DNA of 47,917 bases from contig NZ_FCOJ02000058.1 of the NCBI RefSeq assembly GCF_001545035.1, positions 1-47,917 on the forward strand. The letters run 5' to 3'. A model generated the notes under the pieces. The model searched no databases and had not been told where the DNA came from. It saw nothing but the letters and a program-made list of their open reading frames with translations. A program made the translations under genes and the position numbers. Shown here one piece after another: positions 8,421-16,601 of the stretch. Every line of letters starts with the position of its first letter. The first letter of the stretch is position 1. Source of the stretch: Caballeronia glebae. GTDB lineage: Bacteria; Pseudomonadota; Gammaproteobacteria; Burkholderiales; Burkholderiaceae.

Positions 8421-8564
8421 ATCGGTCTCCTTCCCGGCGTTCGACGCGCGCATTGAACCCGCATCCGGACCAGAACGTGCCGCTCTTGGGCGACATTTTA
8501 CGAATCGAGGCAAATTATGCCGCTTCGGGGCGCGAAGGCGTTCATGCCCTCGCCCCCGTGACGA

Positions 8565-10214
8565 TCAGGCGACTTCGACCGGCGCGGGGGCGCGTTCGAC
8601 GAGTGGGCGGGCGTCGTCGAGAATCATGTCCGCGCCCTTCTCCGCGACCATCATCACCGGCGCATTGAGATTGCCCGACGTGATGTTCGGAAAGATCGAC
8701 GCATCGACGATTCGCAGGCCTTGCATGCCATGCACGCGCAAGCGCGCGTCCACGACCGCGGTGCGCGCGTCCGGGCCCATCGCACACGAACCGCACAAGT
8801 GATAGATCGAGCCCGACTGCTCGCGGAAGTATTCGAGCATGTCGGCGTCGCTCGTCACTTGCGGCCCCGGCGAGATCTCTTCCGCCGTGATCGCGCGCAG
8901 TGCGGGCGAACGCATTATCTTGCGCACGAGCTTGCTGCCCTGCACGGCTTCGTGGAGGTCCTTCGGCGTCGTCAGCGCGTTGATGCTGATCTTCGCGGCA
9001 TCTTCCACGCGGCTCGATGCGATCTCGATCGATCCGCGGCTCGTCGGCCGGCACGGATTGAAGCACAGCAGAAAGCCCGAATACGGCTCGGGTTCGAGTT
9101 GCGCCTTGCTGCTCTTCGGAATGCGATACGAGAGCGGATTGAAGTAGAGCTGCAGGTTCGGCTCTGTCTCGTCGTCATCGCCTTTGAAAAAGCCGCCCGA
9201 CTGGTTCACGCTCATCGAGAGCGGCCCTTTGCGCGCCGTCAGATAACGCATCGCGGCGCGCGCCTTGCCGAAGAGCGTTCCCAGTTCGTCGTTCAGCGTC
9301 TTCACTGTCGCGCGATAGTAGAAGCTCACGCACAGATGATCCTGCAGATTCGCGCCGACGGCCGGCAGTTCCTGCACGACGGGAATGCCGTGCTTCGCGA
9401 GCAGCGCAGCGTCGCCGAGACCGGAAAGCTGCATGAGCTTCGGCGTATCGACGGCGCCCGCCGACAGAATCACCTCGCGCCGCGCGTGAAATCGCCGCGA
9501 CTCGCCGTTGCGCGTCGCGGCGACGCCCGTTGCGCGCTTGCCGTCGAACAGCACGCGGCTCACGCTGATATTGCGCTCCACGCGCAGATTCCTGCGCCCG
9601 AGCACGGGATGCAGATACTCAAGGCTGCTCGACGAACGCTCGCCGTTGCGCGCGTTGAGGTCATAGACGGTCGCGCCTTCGTACTCCGCACCGTTGATGT
9701 CGCCGGTCACGGGATAGCCCGCCTGCCGCGAGCCTTCGAGGAACGTGCCGCAGATGGCGTGCGCACCTTCTTTCATCGACGAAATGCTGATCTTCCCGTT
9801 CGCGCCGTGATACGGCGTGTCGCCGGCCCAGTGCGATTCGAGGCGTCGGAAATACGGCAGCACGTCGCTAAAGCCCCAGCCCGCGTTGCCCGCGCGCGCC
9901 CAGTCGTCGAAATCGTGCGGCTGGCCGCGCACGTAGATCATCGCGTTGATCGAGCCGGAGCCGCCCTGCACCTTGCCGCGCGGGCAATACAGCGAGCGGT
10001 TCTTGAGTTGCGCTTCCGGCTCGCTGTAGTACATCCAGTTGAATTCCGGGTTGTAGTAGGTTTTCGTGAAACCGACCGGAATCTTGAACCAGAACGAATC
10101 GTCCTTGCCGCCCGCTTCGAGCAGCAGCACCGAGTGCTCGCCGGACTCGGTGAGGCGATTGGCGAGAATGCAGCCCGCCGATCCCGCACCCACGATGATG
10201 TAATCGAATTCCAT
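8565..10214 (-). CDS. GMC-family FAD oxidoreductase (choline dehydrogenase-like)
   Basis: This 549-residue flavoprotein oxidises a primary alcohol or sugar-type hydroxyl. The N-terminal dinucleotide fold is DYIIVGAGSAGCILANRL (residues 4-21), with the ribose-binding LLLEAGG behind it. GMC signature 1 is RGKVQGGSGSINAMIYVRG and signature 2 is GAVDTPKLMQLSGLG. The C-terminus has the catalytic His in YHLCGSCAMG and the Asn in GNLNAPVMMVAEKGAD. There is no signal peptide, so it acts in the cytoplasm or at the inner face of the membrane. ATG 10214 follows a GGGAAACATGG context and the gene is 17 bp after the dehydratase-like gene. It is last in the minus-strand catabolic operon, where it may oxidise the polyol or alcohol form of the substrate; that role is inference. 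Confidence 0.9.
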   Translation of the reverse strand: MEFDYIIVGAGSAGCILANRLTESGEHSVLLLEAGGKDDSFWFKIPVGFTKTYYNPEFNWMYYSEPEAQLKNRSLYCPRGKVQGGSGSINAMIYVRGQPHDFDDWARAGNAGWGFSDVLPYFRRLESHWAGDTPYHGANGKISISSMKEGAHAICGTFLEGSRQAGYPVTGDINGAEYEGATVYDLNARNGERSSSSLEYLHPVLGRRNLRVERNISVSRVLFDGKRATGVAATRNGESRRFHARREVILSAGAVDTPKLMQLSGLGDAALLAKHGIPVVQELPAVGANLQDHLCVSFYYRATVKTLNDELGTLFGKARAAMRYLTARKGPLSMSVNQSGGFFKGDDDETEPNLQLYFNPLSYRIPKSSKAQLEPEPYSGFLLCFNPCRPTSRGSIEIASSRVEDAAKISINALTTPKDLHEAVQGSKLVRKIMRSPALRAITAEEISPGPQVTSDADMLEYFREQSGSIYHLCGSCAMGPDARTAVVDARLRVHGMQGLRIVDASIFPNITSGNLNAPVMMVAEKGADMILDDARPLVERAPAPVEVA

Positions 10215-10231
10215 GTTTCCCTGCTTTTCGT

Positions 10232-11449
10232 TCAGCCCTTCGCGGGCGCGAGATCTTTCACGTCGACGGGTTTCGCGGCCATCTGCAGATGCAGGCGCTC
10301 GCCCGTGTACGGCGTATTGGCACGCACGACGTCCATGTTCAGTTCGACGCCCAGGCCCGGTTCCGTCGACGGAACGATGTAGCCGTCTTCCCAGCGGATC
10401 TTCGTCTTGAGCACCTCGGCGTGAAAGCCGTCCCACGTGCCGATGCTTTCCTGGATCAGGAAGTTCGGCGAGCACGCGGCGATCTGGATGCTCGCGGCCG
10501 CGCCGACCGGACCGTTGTAGAGATGCGGCGCGATTTGCGCGTAGTACACCTCGGCGAGACTCGCGATCTTCTTCGCTTCCAGCAGACCGCCGACACGGCC
10601 GACGTTGAATTGCAGAATCGACGCCGCGCGCGTTTCGAGCAGCTTGAAGAACTCGTACTTGGTCGTGAGGCGCTCGCCCGCCGCGATCGGAATGCTGGTC
10701 TTCGCGGCGACTTGCGCCATCGCGTTTTCCTGTCCGGGCGGCACCGGCTCCTCGAACCACAGCGGATCGAACTTTTCGAGGCGCTGCGCAAGACGGATCG
10801 CCGACGACGGCACCATCTGACCATGCGTGCCGAACAGCAGATCGGCCTTGCTGCCGACAGCCTCGCGCACCTTGCGGCAGAACGTCTCGCAGCGATCCAT
10901 CACTTCGAGCGAAAGCTGATGGCCGGAATATGCGGTGTAGGGGCCGGCCGGATCGAACTTCACTGCCGTGAAGCCGCGCGCGACGTTGTGCGCGGCGCAT
11001 TCGGCGGCGAGATCGGGATCGTCGTAGTCGTACTCGCCGCGCGCGTTCTTCGGATAGAGATACGTGTAGGAACGCAGACGTTCATGCACGCGTCCGCCGA
11101 GCAGTTCATAAACGGGCTTGCCCGCCGCCTTGCCGATGATGTCCCAGCACGCCATTTCAAGGCCGCTGAGCACGCCCATCATCGTGAGATCGGGACGCTG
11201 CGTGAAGCCGCTCGAATACGCCTCGCGATAAAAGCGCTCGACATGATGCGGATCGTGGCCGAGCAGATAACGCTCGAACACGTCTTCGATGATCGGCGTC
11301 ATCGCCTTCGGATGAAACGTGGCGGAGTAGATCTCGCCGACGCCTTCGATGCCGCACGCCGTGCGCAGCTTCACGAAAATCCAGTACATGCCGCCGACAT
11401 GCGGTGGCGGCACCGCGACGATATGCGTTTCCAGCGCGGCGATCTTCAT
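10232..11449 (-). CDS. Mandelate racemase/muconate-lactonizing (enolase superfamily) protein, sugar-acid dehydratase-like
   Basis: The 405-residue protein has the enolase-superfamily capping domain (about 1-125, with GLEMACWDIIGKAAGKPVYELLGG) and the barrel domain. The catalytic Lys164 (AVKFDP), metal ligands Glu233 or 234 (LWFEEPVPP) and Glu259 (IAAGERL), His309 (IAPHLYNGP) and Glu334 (QESIG) are present. Two usually acidic positions look replaced: the first metal-ligand Asp falls at Gly207 in LLFGTHGQ, and the Asp paired with the catalytic His falls at Asn282 in LQFNVGRVGG. The nearest relatives by eye are galactonate/mannonate-type dehydratases. The start overlaps the upstream MFS stop by ATGA. 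Context (lactaldehyde-type dehydrogenase, MFS, GMC enzyme) suggests acid-sugar breakdown, but the substitutions leave the reaction open. Confidence 0.85.
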   Translation of the reverse strand: MKIAALETHIVAVPPPHVGGMYWIFVKLRTACGIEGVGEIYSATFHPKAMTPIIEDVFERYLLGHDPHHVERFYREAYSSGFTQRPDLTMMGVLSGLEMACWDIIGKAAGKPVYELLGGRVHERLRSYTYLYPKNARGEYDYDDPDLAAECAAHNVARGFTAVKFDPAGPYTAYSGHQLSLEVMDRCETFCRKVREAVGSKADLLFGTHGQMVPSSAIRLAQRLEKFDPLWFEEPVPPGQENAMAQVAAKTSIPIAAGERLTTKYEFFKLLETRAASILQFNVGRVGGLLEAKKIASLAEVYYAQIAPHLYNGPVGAAASIQIAACSPNFLIQESIGTWDGFHAEVLKTKIRWEDGYIVPSTEPGLGVELNMDVVRANTPYTGERLHLQMAAKPVDVKDLAPAKG

Positions 11450-12750
11450 TGTTGCGCTCCCTGCTTTCCGAGTCGAAGTTTGAACATGATGGCCGCCACG
11501 CCGCCGAGCGCGGACATGAAGGCGATATAGCCGAAGTACAGTTGATATCCGTACACGCCCGGATAGGTCTGCGTCAGATAGCCGTTGATGAGCGGCAGCA
11601 CCGCATCGGGCGAATAGCCGACGACGGACACGAGGCCGATCGCGAGACCCATCGTTTCGGGCGGCACCTTGCATTCATCGAGCAGCGACCAGTAGAGCCC
11701 GCGAATCGCGTATGTCATCACACCGATGAACAGCACGAGCACGGCGACGATCACATGATTCGAGATGCCCGGCGCGGCCATCAGCACGACGAGCGCGGCG
11801 GAAGCGGCAAACAGCGCGACGATGAGCACGGAGGTCTTCGAATAGCGGTCGCCGAGAAAGCCGCCGCCGATGCCGCCGATCGGACGCATCCACAGCTTGA
11901 GCGTCGTGATGAAGCCGGCCACGACCACGGTCAGGCCGATTTCCTTCTCATGCAGATAAGCGGAAAAGCTGTACGTTGACCAGAAGACCTGATAGCCGCA
12001 GAACACGATCGCCGAGAGCAGCGCGAGCTGCGGATTCTTCACGAGCGAGGCGAGATCACGCAGCACGTTGCGCTTTTCGCGCTTCGCCGTTGCCGCCGCC
12101 CGCGCGCCTTGCGGATCGCGCACGAGACCGAGCACCACGCCAAGCCCGATGCACAGGAACGCGTACATATAGACGACGAGCCGAAAGGCCACGGCGGTCG
12201 ATTCGCCGCGCGTGCGCGTAACCCACGCGAAGAGCCCGATCGCGATGGTCGCGAGCAACGCCTCGATCAGGCCGCGCCCGCCGTCTAGAAAGCCGAAGAA
12301 GCGGCCTTGCTCGTCGGCGGCGGCGATCGTCTGCACGCGCTTGATGATCGCGGCCCAGAACGTGAGGCCGGTCGTCAAGCCCCATGCGCCGAAGATCACG
12401 ATCAGCGAACCGAACGACGGCGCGGTGGAGTACCACAGCCCGAGCGCGCCCGTTGCGATCAGCGAGAAGCTGATGAGCAGGCGCGGCGCGACACGATCCG
12501 CGAGCCAGCCGCTCGGCAGATAGCACACGAGGAAGATCGTGCCGAGCGCGGAGTAGAGATAGCCGAGTTGCGCTTCGCTGATATGGAAGACTTCGAGCAT
12601 CGTCGGCTGATAAACCTGCCGCAGATACAGAATCGGATAGATGGCGCCAGCGGCAACGACAAGCAGCGCGAGCTGGATATAGCGGTCGGCGCGCGTGCTC
12701 GCGAGCGGCGTCGCGACGCTTTGCCCGGATTGAGCGGGATTCGATGACAC
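11446..12750 (-). CDS. MFS transporter
   Basis: This 434-residue inner-membrane protein shows about 12 transmembrane segments. The loop between helices 2 and 3 reads LPSGWLADRVAPRLLI, a major-facilitator A-motif. The GDRYSKTSV after helix 8 repeats it in the second half, and a charged central loop (AAATAKREKRNVLRD) separates the halves. Its stop overlaps the start of the dehydratase-like gene (ATGA), so the two are coupled, and it lies 139 bp downstream of the lactaldehyde-type dehydrogenase gene. It most likely imports the substrate of this operon, probably an organic or sugar acid; that is inferred from the neighbours. GGAG lies 6 to 9 nt before ATG 12750. Confidence 0.88.
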   Translation of the reverse strand: MSSNPAQSGQSVATPLASTRADRYIQLALLVVAAGAIYPILYLRQVYQPTMLEVFHISEAQLGYLYSALGTIFLVCYLPSGWLADRVAPRLLISFSLIATGALGLWYSTAPSFGSLIVIFGAWGLTTGLTFWAAIIKRVQTIAAADEQGRFFGFLDGGRGLIEALLATIAIGLFAWVTRTRGESTAVAFRLVVYMYAFLCIGLGVVLGLVRDPQGARAAATAKREKRNVLRDLASLVKNPQLALLSAIVFCGYQVFWSTYSFSAYLHEKEIGLTVVVAGFITTLKLWMRPIGGIGGGFLGDRYSKTSVLIVALFAASAALVVLMAAPGISNHVIVAVLVLFIGVMTYAIRGLYWSLLDECKVPPETMGLAIGLVSVVGYSPDAVLPLINGYLTQTYPGVYGYQLYFGYIAFMSALGGVAAIMFKLRLGKQGAQQ

Positions 12751-12776
12751 AGGCGTGCTCCTCGAAGGTCAGCGGC

Positions 12777-12798
12777 GCGCGGCGTGCGAACGCCGCGC
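12777..12798 (-). other. GC hairpin in the leader between the dehydrogenase and MFS genes
   Basis: GCGCGGCGT and ACGCCGCGC form a perfect 9-bp stem with a 4-nt loop. It lies 26 bp upstream of the MFS start in the transcript. No T-run follows, so it is more likely an mRNA stabiliser or attenuating structure than a terminator. Confidence 0.5.
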
Positions 12799-12822
12799 GG
12801 CTGGGCCTTCAATATGTTTTAT

Positions 12823-12868
12823 TAGAAGGTGAACAACGTGCTTGCTAGAAGGTGAACAACGTGCTTGC
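12823..12868. repeat. Perfect 23-bp tandem direct repeat
   Basis: Two abutting identical 23-bp copies (12823-12845 and 12846-12868), each beginning TAGAAGGTGAACAACG. On the minus strand each copy reads A-S-T-L-F-T-F-stop, as if the end of a coding sequence had been copied twice. It lies in the 139-bp gap between the dehydrogenase and MFS genes. Confidence 0.9.
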
Positions 12869-12884
12869 GGCCGTCAGCGGCCGC
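12867..12884 (-). other. Stem-loop just after the lactaldehyde-type dehydrogenase gene
   Basis: GCGGCCG-TCAG-CGGCCGC gives a 7-bp perfect GC stem with a 4-nt loop, 5 bp beyond the dehydrogenase stop. There is no T-run, so it may only protect or partly terminate the transcript and set dehydrogenase versus downstream expression. Confidence 0.5.
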
Positions 12885-12889
12885 GAGAT

Positions 12890-14314
12890 TCAGTACTTCA
12901 TGACGACGAGACGCGTCTGCGTGAATTCGAGCATGCCGTGCTTGCCGTCGTCGCCGCCGATGCCGGAGCGCTTCCAGCCGGAATGGAAACCTTGATACGG
13001 ATCGGCGGGCGTGCGGTTGATATACAACTCGCCCGCTTCGATCGAATTCGCGACCTTCATCGCGGTGCGGTAATTCTCGGTGTAGAGCACCGATGAAAGG
13101 CCGAACTGGTGATCATTCGCCATCGCGAGCGCTTCGTCGATGGTGGCGTATTTCAGCACCGCGAGCACGGGGCCGAAGGTCTCTTCCTGCACGATCTCCA
13201 TGTCCTGACGGCAGTTCGACAGCAGCGTCGGCGGATAGTAGAAGCCCTTGCGGTCCGGCACTTCGCCGCCGGTTTCGAGCGTGGCGCCCGCTTCGAGCGC
13301 GCGGCGCACCATTGCGTGAACGCCGTCGCGCGACGCCTCGTTCACGAGCGGGCCCATGCAACTCGCGTCTTGATGGCGATCGCCGATGGACTTCGCGTTC
13401 ATCTGCTCGCGCAGCAAACCGACGAATTCGTCGTAAATGCTCTCGTGCGCGTAGACCCGCTCGATCGCCGTGCAAAGCTGACCGCTGTGCGTGAGCTTCG
13501 AGGCGACGAGTTCGCGCGCGGCCTTCTGCAGATCGGCATCCGGCTCGATGATCGCGGGCGTCTTGCCGCCCAGTTCCAGCGAAGGTTTCGCGATGTTCGC
13601 CTTGCAGTATTCGAGCACCTTGCGGCCCGCGTTGACGCTGCCCGTCAGCGTGATCATGCCGACCTTCGGATGCGTGCAGACGACTTCAGCCGTCGCGTGA
13701 TCCATCGCGACGACGTTGATGACGCCCGCGGGCAACGCCGCGCGCTCGACGGCGCGCGCCAGCTCGAACGCCGACAGCGGCGTGTTGTTGCTCGGACGCA
13801 CGACGACCGTGTTGCCCGCGATCAGCGCCGGCGCGACCTTGCGCATCAGCGTGTAGATCGGGAAATTGAAGGGGATCAGACAGGCGACGACGCCGATCGG
13901 CTCGCGATGCAGCACGAGGTTTTCATTGGGCGTGTCGCTCGGAATGACTTCGCCTTCGATACGGCGCGCCCATTCCGCGTGATAGCGCGTGATCTGCGCG
14001 GCGTAGACGGCTTCGTTGGTCGCGTCGAGCAGACTCTTGCCGGACTCGGCCGCGAGCGCCGCGCCGATCTCGCCGGAGGCTTCGACGATGGCATCCGCGA
14101 GACGCTGCATATGGGCGCCGCGCTCGGCGGCCGGCATGACGCGCCACAGGCGTTGCGCCTCGGCGGCGCGATCGACGGCGAGAAGCGCCTGCTCGCGCGA
14201 CGCGTTGTGAACGTGGCCCAGCACCTCTTCGGTCGCGGGATTCAGGATGGCGGTGACTTCATCGCTCGCGGGCTCGATGAAACGTCCGTTCACGAAATTG
14301 CGTTCTTGCTTCAT
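12890..14314 (-). CDS. Aldehyde dehydrogenase, lactaldehyde dehydrogenase (AldA)-like
   Basis: The 474-residue enzyme has the aldehyde dehydrogenase fold with Asn150 (IPFNFP), Glu247 (SLELGGK) and nucleophile Cys281 (SGQLCTAIERV). The C-terminal stretch GFHSGWKRSGIGGDDGKHG closely recalls E. coli AldA, as does EWARRIEGEVIPSD, so lactaldehyde or glycolaldehyde is a reasonable substrate. An oddity is VVRPSNNTP at 171-179, where the usual KPSE has become RPSN, changing the cofactor-contacting Lys and Glu. ATG 14314 is preceded by AAGGAAA and begins MKQERNFVNG; the frame is open upstream but without a ribosome site. It is the first gene of the minus-strand operon and is divergent from a porin gene. 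Confidence 0.9.
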   Translation of the reverse strand: MKQERNFVNGRFIEPASDEVTAILNPATEEVLGHVHNASREQALLAVDRAAEAQRLWRVMPAAERGAHMQRLADAIVEASGEIGAALAAESGKSLLDATNEAVYAAQITRYHAEWARRIEGEVIPSDTPNENLVLHREPIGVVACLIPFNFPIYTLMRKVAPALIAGNTVVVRPSNNTPLSAFELARAVERAALPAGVINVVAMDHATAEVVCTHPKVGMITLTGSVNAGRKVLEYCKANIAKPSLELGGKTPAIIEPDADLQKAARELVASKLTHSGQLCTAIERVYAHESIYDEFVGLLREQMNAKSIGDRHQDASCMGPLVNEASRDGVHAMVRRALEAGATLETGGEVPDRKGFYYPPTLLSNCRQDMEIVQEETFGPVLAVLKYATIDEALAMANDHQFGLSSVLYTENYRTAMKVANSIEAGELYINRTPADPYQGFHSGWKRSGIGGDDGKHGMLEFTQTRLVVMKY

Positions 14315-14594
14315 GTGGCGGTTTCCTTGATCGTCGCGCGCCGCCGCGCCCGACTGCCCGCAGATCGGACAACCGCTGCGACAAGGCAACGCATTTGCGG
14401 CTCATTCTTTCGCGCCTCGCGCTGCAACGACAAGCGAAGAATTTTCTGGAAGAACATTCAAAAAACTCGCGCTCGCCGTTCGACTAAGCCCTTTATCAGT
14501 CCCGCTTTCATCGCGCACAATCGATCGCTCGCGGTTCCCGCCAACCCCGCTGGCCGGGACCTCTTCACGAATAAGTAAAAGACTTGGGACTTTC

Positions 14595-15740
14595 ATGAGA
14601 ATCAAAGCAATCGGCCTGGGCGCGCTCGCGTGTATCGTGACTTCAGCTCATGCTCAGAGCAGCGTGACGCTGTACGGCGTCCTCGACGAAGGGTTCGACT
14701 ACACGAGCAATGTCGGCGGAAGTCGCGTCTACGAACTCGCGAGCGGCTATGCGTCGGGCAGCCGCTGGGGCCTGCGCGGCGTCGAAGATCTGGGCGGCGG
14801 CACGAAGGCCGTGATGCAACTCGAAAGCGGCGTCAATCTGAGCAACGGCGCGGCCGGCCAAGGCGGACGCATGTTCGGCCGGCAAGCCTACGTTGGCATG
14901 ACCAATGACCGTTTCGGGTCGATCAAGCTCGGTCGTCAGTACGATTCGGTGGTCGATTATCTCGCGCCGACGACGGCCAACGGCAACTGGGCCGGCTACC
15001 TCTTCGCGCATCCGTTCGACAACGACAACACCGACAACTCGTTCCGCGTGAACAACACCGTCAAGTACGCGAGCCCGACGTTTAACGGCTTTCAGTTCGG
15101 GGGCACGTATAGCTTCAGCAACGACACGAACTTCGCGAACAACCGGCAGTACAGCGTCGGCGCGTCGTATGCGAATGGCGGCTTGCTGGTCGGCGCGGCT
15201 TACTTGCGCGCCGATGGCGTCGGCGCCAACGCGAACGGCGCGATCGCGACGAACGACGCGAGCTTCATCGCCCAGCGCATGCAGATTTTCGGCGCGGGCG
15301 TGAACTACACGTTCGGCAACGCGACGGCGGGCTTCGCGTACACGAACTCGAATTATCGCGATCCGACGACGAACGGTTATATCGGCTTGCCGCTCGCATC
15401 GGCGGGCAACACGCTCAAGAACCTCAGGTATCAGAACTTCGAAGTGAACGGGAAGTATCAGTTCAGGCCGGACTTCTTCGTCGGCGCGCAATACGTCTAT
15501 TCGACCGAAACGTACGATTCGACCGCGGGCGCCGTGAAGCCGCACATCCACTCGGCCGGTCTGATGGCGGATTACTTCCTCTCGAAGCGCACCGATGTGT
15601 ACGTGCAGGGCGCGTATCAGAAGATCGCGGGCAGTTCGACCGGCTCGACGATGGATCAGGCGTTCATTCCGGGCACGCAGGGACTGTCGTCGAATTCGGA
15701 GCAGTTCGTCGCGCGCGTGGCGTTGCGGCACGCGTTCTGA
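14595..15740 (+). CDS. Trimeric outer-membrane porin (Burkholderiales OmpC type)
   Basis: The 381-residue precursor has a signal peptide (positive MRIK, hydrophobic core, cleavage after AHA at about residue 19-20). The mature protein begins QSSVTLYGVLDEG, the standard start of Gram-negative porins of Neisseria/Burkholderia type. It contains the loop-3 block GRQAYVGMTNDRFGSIKLGRQ and ends with RVALRHAF, whose terminal Phe directs Bam-mediated insertion. It forms a water-filled channel for small hydrophilic solutes. It is divergent from the AldA-type operon (280-bp gap) and may supply its substrate, though generic porins are common in this group. No exact operator was identified in the gap. Confidence 0.95.
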   Translation: MRIKAIGLGALACIVTSAHAQSSVTLYGVLDEGFDYTSNVGGSRVYELASGYASGSRWGLRGVEDLGGGTKAVMQLESGVNLSNGAAGQGGRMFGRQAYVGMTNDRFGSIKLGRQYDSVVDYLAPTTANGNWAGYLFAHPFDNDNTDNSFRVNNTVKYASPTFNGFQFGGTYSFSNDTNFANNRQYSVGASYANGGLLVGAAYLRADGVGANANGAIATNDASFIAQRMQIFGAGVNYTFGNATAGFAYTNSNYRDPTTNGYIGLPLASAGNTLKNLRYQNFEVNGKYQFRPDFFVGAQYVYSTETYDSTAGAVKPHIHSAGLMADYFLSKRTDVYVQGAYQKIAGSSTGSTMDQAFIPGTQGLSSNSEQFVARVALRHAF

Positions 15741-15759
15741 CGTTCGGGCCGAAGCAATC

Positions 15760-15786
15760 GCTGTCCGCGTCTTTTGCGTGGACAGC
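15760..15786 (+). other. Stem-loop after the first porin gene
   Basis: GCTGTCC (15760-15766) pairs with GGACAGC (15780-15786) around a 13-nt loop that contains TTTT. It starts 20 bp after the porin stop. No T-run follows, so it is a weak terminator candidate. Confidence 0.4.
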
Positions 15787-15801
15787 CGAATCTCTCAGCG
15801 T

Positions 15802-15821
15802 TTTCCTAAGCATTTCCTAAG
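15802..15821 (+). promoter_or_regulatory. Direct repeat with 11-bp period upstream of the two-component operon
   Basis: TTTCCTAAG occurs at 15802-15810 and 15813-15821, an 11-bp period, followed by a poorer third unit. OmpR/PmrA/QseB-type regulators bind such tandem half-sites on one DNA face, so this is a candidate autoregulatory site for the response regulator starting 118 bp downstream. Confidence 0.5.
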
Positions 15822-15938
15822 CTCTTGTCCTCTAATCTTGCGGCTTTCCCGAACGGGAGGATTCCGCGAGATGAAGCACACGCCCGCTCCCGCCGCCGCG
15901 CGCCGCCGTCGGACGCCATGACCGCACGGAGACACGCC

Positions 15939-16601
15939 ATGAGGGTATTGCTCGTCGAAGACGACCGCATGATCGGCGAATCGGTCCAGAGCGAACTGCG
16001 CGAAAGCAGCTACGCCGTCGATTGGGTGCGCGACGGCCAGCTCGCGCTCACGAGTCTCACCACGCACGTCTACGACGCGATCCTGCTCGATCTCGGCCTG
16101 CCCGGCGCCGATGGCTTCGACGTGTTGCGCGCGGCGCGGCGCGGGGCGAATCACGTGCCGCTCATCATCGTCACTGCGCGAGACTCCGTCGAAGAGCGCA
16201 TTCGCGGACTCGACGAAGGCGCGGACGATTACCTCATCAAGCCCTTCGACATCTCCGAGCTGAAAGCGCGTATGCGCGCGGTGATCCGACGCCGCGGCGG
16301 ACAGGCCGCGCCGCTCTTGACGAACGGCGTGCTCACGCTCGATCCGGCGACGCGCGAGGCCACGTCCGGCGACATCGCGATACGTCTTTCCAGCCGCGAA
16401 TTCGCGCTGCTGCAAGCGCTGATGATCCGCCCGGGCGCGATCCTCTCGCGCGCGGAAATCGAAGACCGCATCTACGGCTGGAACGAGGAAGTGGAAAGCA
16501 ACGCGGTCGAATTCCTGATCCATTCGCTGCGCAAGAAGCTCGGCGCCACGGCCATCAGGAACGTGCGCGGCGTGGGCTGGATGGTCTCGAAGCAAGCATG
16601 A
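15939..16601 (+). CDS. OmpR-family response regulator (QseB/PmrA-like)
   Basis: The 220-residue protein has a receiver domain (about 1-115) with acidic pocket Asp8/Asp9 (VLLVEDDR), phosphoacceptor Asp51 (ILLDLGLPG), a conserved Thr in IIVTARDS and Lys in YLIKPFD. The C-terminal winged helix is of OmpR type (LSSREFALLQALMIRPGAILS, then NAVEFLIHSLRKKLG). ATG 15939 has GGAG 8 nt before it; the open frame further upstream (to TTG 15825) runs through a Arg-rich stretch with no ribosome site. The stop overlaps the kinase start as ATGA. Upstream lies an 11-bp-period direct repeat that may be its own binding site. Signal and regulon are unknown; the adjacent porin is a plausible but unproved target. 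Confidence 0.93.
   Translation: MRVLLVEDDRMIGESVQSELRESSYAVDWVRDGQLALTSLTTHVYDAILLDLGLPGADGFDVLRAARRGANHVPLIIVTARDSVEERIRGLDEGADDYLIKPFDISELKARMRAVIRRRGGQAAPLLTNGVLTLDPATREATSGDIAIRLSSREFALLQALMIRPGAILSRAEIEDRIYGWNEEVESNAVEFLIHSLRKKLGATAIRNVRGVGWMVSKQA

Noticed and set aside
12777..12884. Hairpins and direct repeat read as a CRISPR-like or IS-end structure
   Set aside because: There are only two repeat units without spacers and no transposase; simple tandem duplication and hairpins explain it.
14643..15731. 362-codon minus-strand frame opposite the first porin
   Set aside because: Mirror of the porin gene; Arg/Val-rich with no signal or domain.
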